In this document: piece after piece, positions 33,799-37,492 of the stretch
Position numbering within the stretch: the first letter of the stretch is position 1
Layout: each line of letters opens with the position of its first letter
Assembly: GCA_934183355.1 (NCBI GenBank)
Contig: CAKPST010000011.1
Location: 1-37,492 of the forward strand
DNA length: 37,492 nt
Direction: 5' to 3'
Source: an uncultured Prevotella sp.
Lineage (GTDB): Bacteria; Bacteroidota; Bacteroidia; Bacteroidales; Bacteroidaceae
Made by a program: the position numbers and the translations under genes
Notes under the pieces: model-generated
What the model was told of the DNA's origin: nothing
The model's input: only the letters and a program-made list of their open reading frames with translations
The model's database searches: none

Positions 33799-33862
33799 GT
33801 TATTAATGTAGTGCGCTATAGTGTTAATGCTGTGCGCAATAGTGTTGATGCAGCGCGATAGG
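33799..33862. repeat. Three imperfect ~21-bp tandem repeats after fmt
   Basis: Units at 33799-33820, 33821-33841 and 33842-33862 share G-T-T-A/G-ATG-x-x-GTGCGC-x-ATA. They lie between the terminator hairpin and the fmt stop codon. No function is evident. On the minus strand one frame reads I-N-T-I-A-H repeats, probably without meaning. Confidence 0.55.
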
Positions 33863-33868
33863 TCTTCG

Positions 33869-34849
33869 TTATGAACGTACCAAGCAGAACTGCTCGGCAT
33901 TCTTAAATCCGTTGAGGAAGTCGCGTGCCGCCATACGTTTCTTGCCAGCAGCTTGCAGCTCTACTATTTCGAGCCATTCGTCGGCAGTTGCCACATAGAG
34001 GTGGCCGTGTTCAGCCTTCAATGTTCCTACGCTTTCGGTGCAAACATTGCCAGTTTTGGCAGTCTTGAACACTTTGAGCACCGACGGAGCTGGTCCGTTC
34101 TCTTCGTTGCTCTTCAGTGTTGTCCATGTGCCAGGGTAGGGACTGAGTCCACGCACAAAGTCGTATGTCTTCTTGGCAGGCTGATTCCATTCAATCTCGC
34201 ATGTCTCCTTGAAAATCTTCGGAGCTGCCTTCAGTTCCACATCCTCAGGCTGAGGCTGCGACGGAACATTGCCGTCGGTGTTGATAACAAGGTCAACTGT
34301 GTCCTGACAGATGCCAGCGCCCAGTTCCATCAGTCCGTCGTATACATATTCTACGTCGGCTTCGTCGGGGATAGGAAATTCGCGCTGCATGATGATGCAG
34401 CCAGTGTCTATGTCGTGGTCGAGGAAGAATGTAGTTACGCCAGTCTTAGTCTCACCGTTAATCACAGCCCAGTTGATAGGTGCAGCGCCACGATACTGTG
34501 GCAACAGGGCAGCATGAACATTAAATGTGCCAAAGCGCGGCATGTCCCACACCACTTCAGGCAACATACGGAAAGCCACTACAGCCTGAAGGTCGGCGTT
34601 GTATGAGCGCAGTTGCTCCAAAAAATCCGGGTCCTTCATCTTCTCTGGCTGCAATACAGGCAGTCCGTGCTCCAAAGCATACTCCTTGACAGCCGAGGCA
34701 CGCAGTACTGAGCCATGACGACCAACAGGTTTGTCAGGCTGAGTGACTACAGCCACGACATTATACCCATTCTCCACAAGACGTTTCAATGAGCCGACAG
34801 CAAACTCAGGTGTTCCCATGAACACTATTCGCAAATCTTTCTTTTCCAT
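33869..34849 (-). CDS. fmt: Methionyl-tRNA formyltransferase
   Basis: From the ATG at 34849 the protein has 326 residues (MEKKDLRIVFMGTPEFAV). The longer frame start at 34927 would sit next to the promoter and adds 26 non-family residues. R-I-V-F-M-G-T-P-E-F-A begins the formyl-transferase domain. The catalytic Asn110, His112 and Asp148 are in F-N-V-H-A-A-L-L-P and D-H-D-I-D-T-G. Y-R-G-A-A-P-I-N-W-A is the substrate-loop signature, and a C-terminal domain follows (~210-320). It formylates initiator Met-tRNA. A minus-strand TAACTTTG at 34946-34939 is the likely -7. Confidence 0.95.
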   Translation of the reverse strand: MEKKDLRIVFMGTPEFAVGSLKRLVENGYNVVAVVTQPDKPVGRHGSVLRASAVKEYALEHGLPVLQPEKMKDPDFLEQLRSYNADLQAVVAFRMLPEVVWDMPRFGTFNVHAALLPQYRGAAPINWAVINGETKTGVTTFFLDHDIDTGCIIMQREFPIPDEADVEYVYDGLMELGAGICQDTVDLVINTDGNVPSQPQPEDVELKAAPKIFKETCEIEWNQPAKKTYDFVRGLSPYPGTWTTLKSNEENGPAPSVLKVFKTAKTGNVCTESVGTLKAEHGHLYVATADEWLEIVELQAAGKKRMAARDFLNGFKNAEQFCLVRS

Positions 34850-34938
34850 TTTTATTTTATTTATTTTTCTGATATACAAATGATAAGTAGGATGATGAGG
34901 CATCCTTCCTACTATTAGTCCATTCATGACTCCTTATG

Positions 34939-34946
34939 CAAAGTTA
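34939..34946 (-). promoter_or_regulatory. Candidate -7 element for fmt
   Basis: The minus-strand reading is TAACTTTG then C, matching TAnnTTTG. It places the transcript start just before 34930, so the in-frame ATG at 34927 would lack a leader; this favours the start at 34849. Confidence 0.55.
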
Positions 34947-34990
34947 TGAATTTTCGGCGTAACATTTGGCGATTTGTGCATAAATTTCAG

Positions 34991-34998
34991 TAACTTTG
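34991..34998 (+). promoter_or_regulatory. Candidate -7 element for the yrdC-type gene
   Basis: TAACTTTG matches TAnnTTTG and lies 29 bp before the ATG at 35028, 44 bp from the divergent fmt -7. TTTG at 34965-34968 is 22 bp upstream. Translation from 34974 would precede the promoter, so the shorter start is preferred. Confidence 0.55.
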
Positions 34999-35027
34999 CG
35001 TTTGGTAAAATATTAAATTCAAGAATA

Positions 35028-35597
35028 ATGACACTAAAGGAAGACATCAAAAATGCTCTTGACGTAATGCGTAAGGGCGGAGTGATACTCTACCCAACTG
35101 ACACTGTATGGGGAATTGGCTGCGACGCCACTAACGCCGAAGCTGTAGCTAAAGTCTACAAGATAAAGCATCGTGACGACTCTAAGGCTCTTATCTGCCT
35201 CGCCGATTCAGTAGATCGTGTGCAGCGTTATGTGCGCAATGTGCCCAGCGTGGCTTGGGACCTCATGGAGATAGCCGACAAACCGACAACCGTAATACTC
35301 GACGGAGCCGTAAATCTTGCTCCCAATCTCATTGCCGAGGACGGCAGCATCGGACTGCGCATCACTAACGAACCATTCTCTAAGGAACTTTGTTTCCGTT
35401 TTCAGAAGCCCATCGTCAGCACAAGTGCCAATATAAGCGGTGAGCCTACGGCACAAAACTATTGTGACATCTCCCCCGAACTGCTTGAGGCTGTCGACTA
35501 TGTTTGCTGGACACGCCGCCAGGAACACAAGCCACATACACCAAGCAGCATTATTAAGCTAAGCAGCGACGGACAGGTTACGATAATTAGAAAGTAA
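35028..35597 (+). CDS. Threonylcarbamoyl-AMP synthase (YrdC/Sua5 family)
   Basis: From the ATG at 35028 the protein has 189 residues. It carries the YrdC-domain patterns G-G-V-I-L-Y-P-T-D-T-V-W-G-I-G-C-D (~16-32), K-H-R-D-D-S-K-A-L-I-C (~52-62) and S-T-S-A-N-I-S-G-E-P-T (~141-151). The family makes threonylcarbamoyl-AMP from threonine, bicarbonate and ATP for the t6A37 modification of tRNAs reading ANN codons. The short form (no C-terminal Sua5 domain) is YrdC-like. It is divergent from fmt and followed 22 bp later by a ClC channel gene. Confidence 0.9.
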   Translation: MTLKEDIKNALDVMRKGGVILYPTDTVWGIGCDATNAEAVAKVYKIKHRDDSKALICLADSVDRVQRYVRNVPSVAWDLMEIADKPTTVILDGAVNLAPNLIAEDGSIGLRITNEPFSKELCFRFQKPIVSTSANISGEPTAQNYCDISPELLEAVDYVCWTRRQEHKPHTPSSIIKLSSDGQVTIIRK

Positions 35598-35619
35598 AAA
35601 AAGATAGTTGACAGATAGA

Positions 35620-37431
35620 ATGGAACAGAATATTTCCAACATCTCAACACTTCGCGGCGTTGGGCTCTGGCTCTATCAATGGCGCATCAAGCATTTGTCT
35701 GACAAGCAAGCCACCATTATTCTGGCTTTCTTCATTGGATTCTTTGCTTCGGTAGCCGCTTTTATCCTCCACTCCATAATACACGAGATACAGCAGTTGC
35801 TCACGTCGCACTTCAATGCCGACACATTCAACTGGATGTATCTTATGTTCCCAGTGGTGGGTATTTTTCTTACGTCGCTATTTGTGCGCTATATTGTCAA
35901 GGACAACATTTCGCATGGTATCACTCGCATCCTCTATGCCATCTCCTCCAAGCAGTCGCGTCTGAAGGGTCACAACTGCTGGACATCGGTCATAGCTTCT
36001 GCCATAACCATTGGATTCGGTGGTTCGGTAGGTGCCGAGGCTCCTATCGTGCTTACAGGTTCAGCCATAGGTTCCAATCTCGGTCAGTTGTTCCGTATGG
36101 ACAACAAGACGCTGATGTTGCTTGTGGGATGTGGAGCCGCTGCAGCCATTGCCGGCATCTTCAAGGCACCTATAGCCGGACTCGTATTCACGCTTGAGGT
36201 GCTCATGGTCGACCTCAGTATGGCGTCGCTTCTGCCTATTCTCACGGCAGCCGTCACCGCCACCTGCTTCACCTATATATTTATGGGCAGCGACTCGTTG
36301 TTCAGTTTTCATCTCGACGGCGAGTGGATTGTTGATCGTGTGCCAGCAAGCATCATCCTCGGTGTAGTATGCGGACTTGTGAGTCTTTACTTCATCCGTT
36401 CAATGTCGGCATGCGAGGGAATGTTTGGTAAGCTCAAGCAGCATCGCTATGGCAAACTCGCCCTTGGTGGTGTGATTCTGAGTTCGCTCATCTTCCTCTT
36501 CCCGGTGCTCTATGGCGAGGGCTATTCAGCCATCAACGTATTGCTTAATGGTATGAGTGAGGCTGATTGGAACGAGGTATTGCGCAATTCGCTCTTTGCA
36601 GGACATGGCAATTTGCTCATTCTCTACATCGCTCTTGTCGTCTTGACCAAGACATTTGCTACGGCAGCCACCAATGGTGGTGGAGGATGTGGTGGAACAT
36701 TCGCCCCTTCGCTATTCGTAGGAGCATTCAGCGGATTCCTTTTCTCTCGTCTTTGGAACACCTATGAGGTGGGCATATACATTCCTGAGAAGAACTTCAC
36801 ACTGCTCGGTATGGCAGGAGTGATGGCAGGAGTGATGCACGCACCACTCACTGGTATATTCCTCATAGCCGAGATAACCAACGGTTACGACCTCTTCATG
36901 CCGCTGATGATTGTGGCTGTCAGCTCAGTGCTCACCATCAGCATCTTCGAGCCACACAGCATCTATGCCATGCGTTTGGCTCGTGAGGGCAAGCTCATCA
37001 CCCACCACACCGACAAGTCGGTGCTAACGCTGATGAGTATGGATAGTGTCATCGAGCACGACTATACAGCCGTGTCGCCAGATATGCCACTTGGCAAACT
37101 CGTCAACGCCATATCCAAGAGTCACACCAGTTTCATTCCGGTGCTCGACGCAGCTGGCTCTATCCTCGGCGAGATTGACATTACGAAGATACGTCACGTC
37201 ATGTTCCGTGCCGAACTATATAACAAGTTCTGCGTGCGCCAACTCATGCAGCCTATAGCTGCACAGGTGGGTGACAATGACTCAATGGAGGAAGTGATGC
37301 GAAAGTTCGACTTGAAGGGCACACGCTATCTGCCCGTTGTCAACACTGCGGGACATATTGTAGGATACATCTCACGCTCACGAGCATATAGTATGTATCG
37401 TAAGATGGTGGCGGATTTTTCTAATGAATAA
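35620..37431 (+). CDS. ClC-family chloride channel/antiporter with CBS pair
   Basis: The ATG at 35620 gives 603 residues; an upstream in-frame TTG (35608) is less likely. The membrane domain (~30-440) has about ten hydrophobic helices with the ClC motifs G-G-S-V-G-A-E-A-P (gating glutamate) and G-G-G-C-G-G-T-F-A-P. A cytoplasmic tail follows with two CBS-like domains (~460-590, SVIEHDYTAVSPDMPLGKLV and RQLMQPIAAQVGDNDSMEEV). It moves chloride across the inner membrane, possibly with proton exchange. It is probably co-transcribed with the yrdC-type gene; fmt, yrdC and a ClC gene often cluster in Bacteroidales. Confidence 0.92.
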   Translation: MEQNISNISTLRGVGLWLYQWRIKHLSDKQATIILAFFIGFFASVAAFILHSIIHEIQQLLTSHFNADTFNWMYLMFPVVGIFLTSLFVRYIVKDNISHGITRILYAISSKQSRLKGHNCWTSVIASAITIGFGGSVGAEAPIVLTGSAIGSNLGQLFRMDNKTLMLLVGCGAAAAIAGIFKAPIAGLVFTLEVLMVDLSMASLLPILTAAVTATCFTYIFMGSDSLFSFHLDGEWIVDRVPASIILGVVCGLVSLYFIRSMSACEGMFGKLKQHRYGKLALGGVILSSLIFLFPVLYGEGYSAINVLLNGMSEADWNEVLRNSLFAGHGNLLILYIALVVLTKTFATAATNGGGGCGGTFAPSLFVGAFSGFLFSRLWNTYEVGIYIPEKNFTLLGMAGVMAGVMHAPLTGIFLIAEITNGYDLFMPLMIVAVSSVLTISIFEPHSIYAMRLAREGKLITHHTDKSVLTLMSMDSVIEHDYTAVSPDMPLGKLVNAISKSHTSFIPVLDAAGSILGEIDITKIRHVMFRAELYNKFCVRQLMQPIAAQVGDNDSMEEVMRKFDLKGTRYLPVVNTAGHIVGYISRSRAYSMYRKMVADFSNE

Positions 37432-37492
37432 ATATATAAAAAAGACAACAACATCGACAACAAATCAACAACTTTTTTTGCCGTGCCAACTC

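Noticed and set aside
33715..33900. A short minus-strand ORF with I-N-T-I-A-H repeats
   Set aside because: The repeats come from the 21-bp DNA repeats; the frame runs through a terminator hairpin and has no start context.

Overview
The window comes from a member of the Bacteroidota, most likely a Prevotella-like Bacteroidales. The reasons are: an ECF sigma / DUF4974-type anti-sigma / outer-membrane receptor operon; many secreted glycoside hydrolases and a DPP IV; outer-membrane proteins with MKK...AQ signal peptides; promoters of the Bacteroides type (TTTG at -33 and TAnnTTTG at -7); few Shine-Dalgarno sequences; and long perfect hairpins between convergent genes. No phage, plasmid, transposase or CRISPR array is visible.

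Layout. 10-3818 (+): ECF sigma factor, anti-sigma factor and TonB-type outer-membrane receptor. 3955-6595: a YhcH-family protein (-) and a His-rich Zn/Cd/Pb-type P-type ATPase (+), divergent across a spacer with two short palindromes. 6662-11254: a GH20 hexosaminidase with a BspA-like repeat domain (-) and dipeptidyl peptidase IV (+), divergent. 11366-13701 (-): a second ECF sigma operon with a small membrane protein, a small exported Spy-like protein and a secreted esterase. 13876-14059 (-): tRNA-Gly(CCC) and tRNA-Thr(CGT) with their own terminator. 14156-16807 (-): a Tyr/Trp/Gly-rich exported protein and a FadL-type outer-membrane protein. 17072-17938 (+): PrmA. 18090-26488: secreted GH2, GH20 and GH123 enzymes, a set suited to host O-glycans or glycolipids. 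26627-29603 (-): an unknown protein, a coiled-coil protein, ZapA and RNase Y. 29782-33718 (+): RmlA, a tyrosine autokinase/chain-length regulator and a HAD phosphatase. 33869-37431: Fmt (-), then a YrdC/Sua5 protein and a ClC channel (+).

The most unusual material is non-coding. Two related giant hairpins (17945-18067 and 24469-24652) sit in convergent spacers on either side of the GH2-GH20 pair. They share a 16-nt loop, in opposite orientation, and their arms are built of ~12-13 bp AATTAACG-type units. Next to the second is a ~405-bp MITE-like element (24016-24420) with ~40-bp terminal inverted repeats, an internal hairpin, and four 22-bp tandem repeats led by an inverted half unit. These look like a dispersed repeat family whose behaviour should be compared across genomes.

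All calls rest on reading the sequence and its translations. Family names come from recognised motifs, not from database searches.
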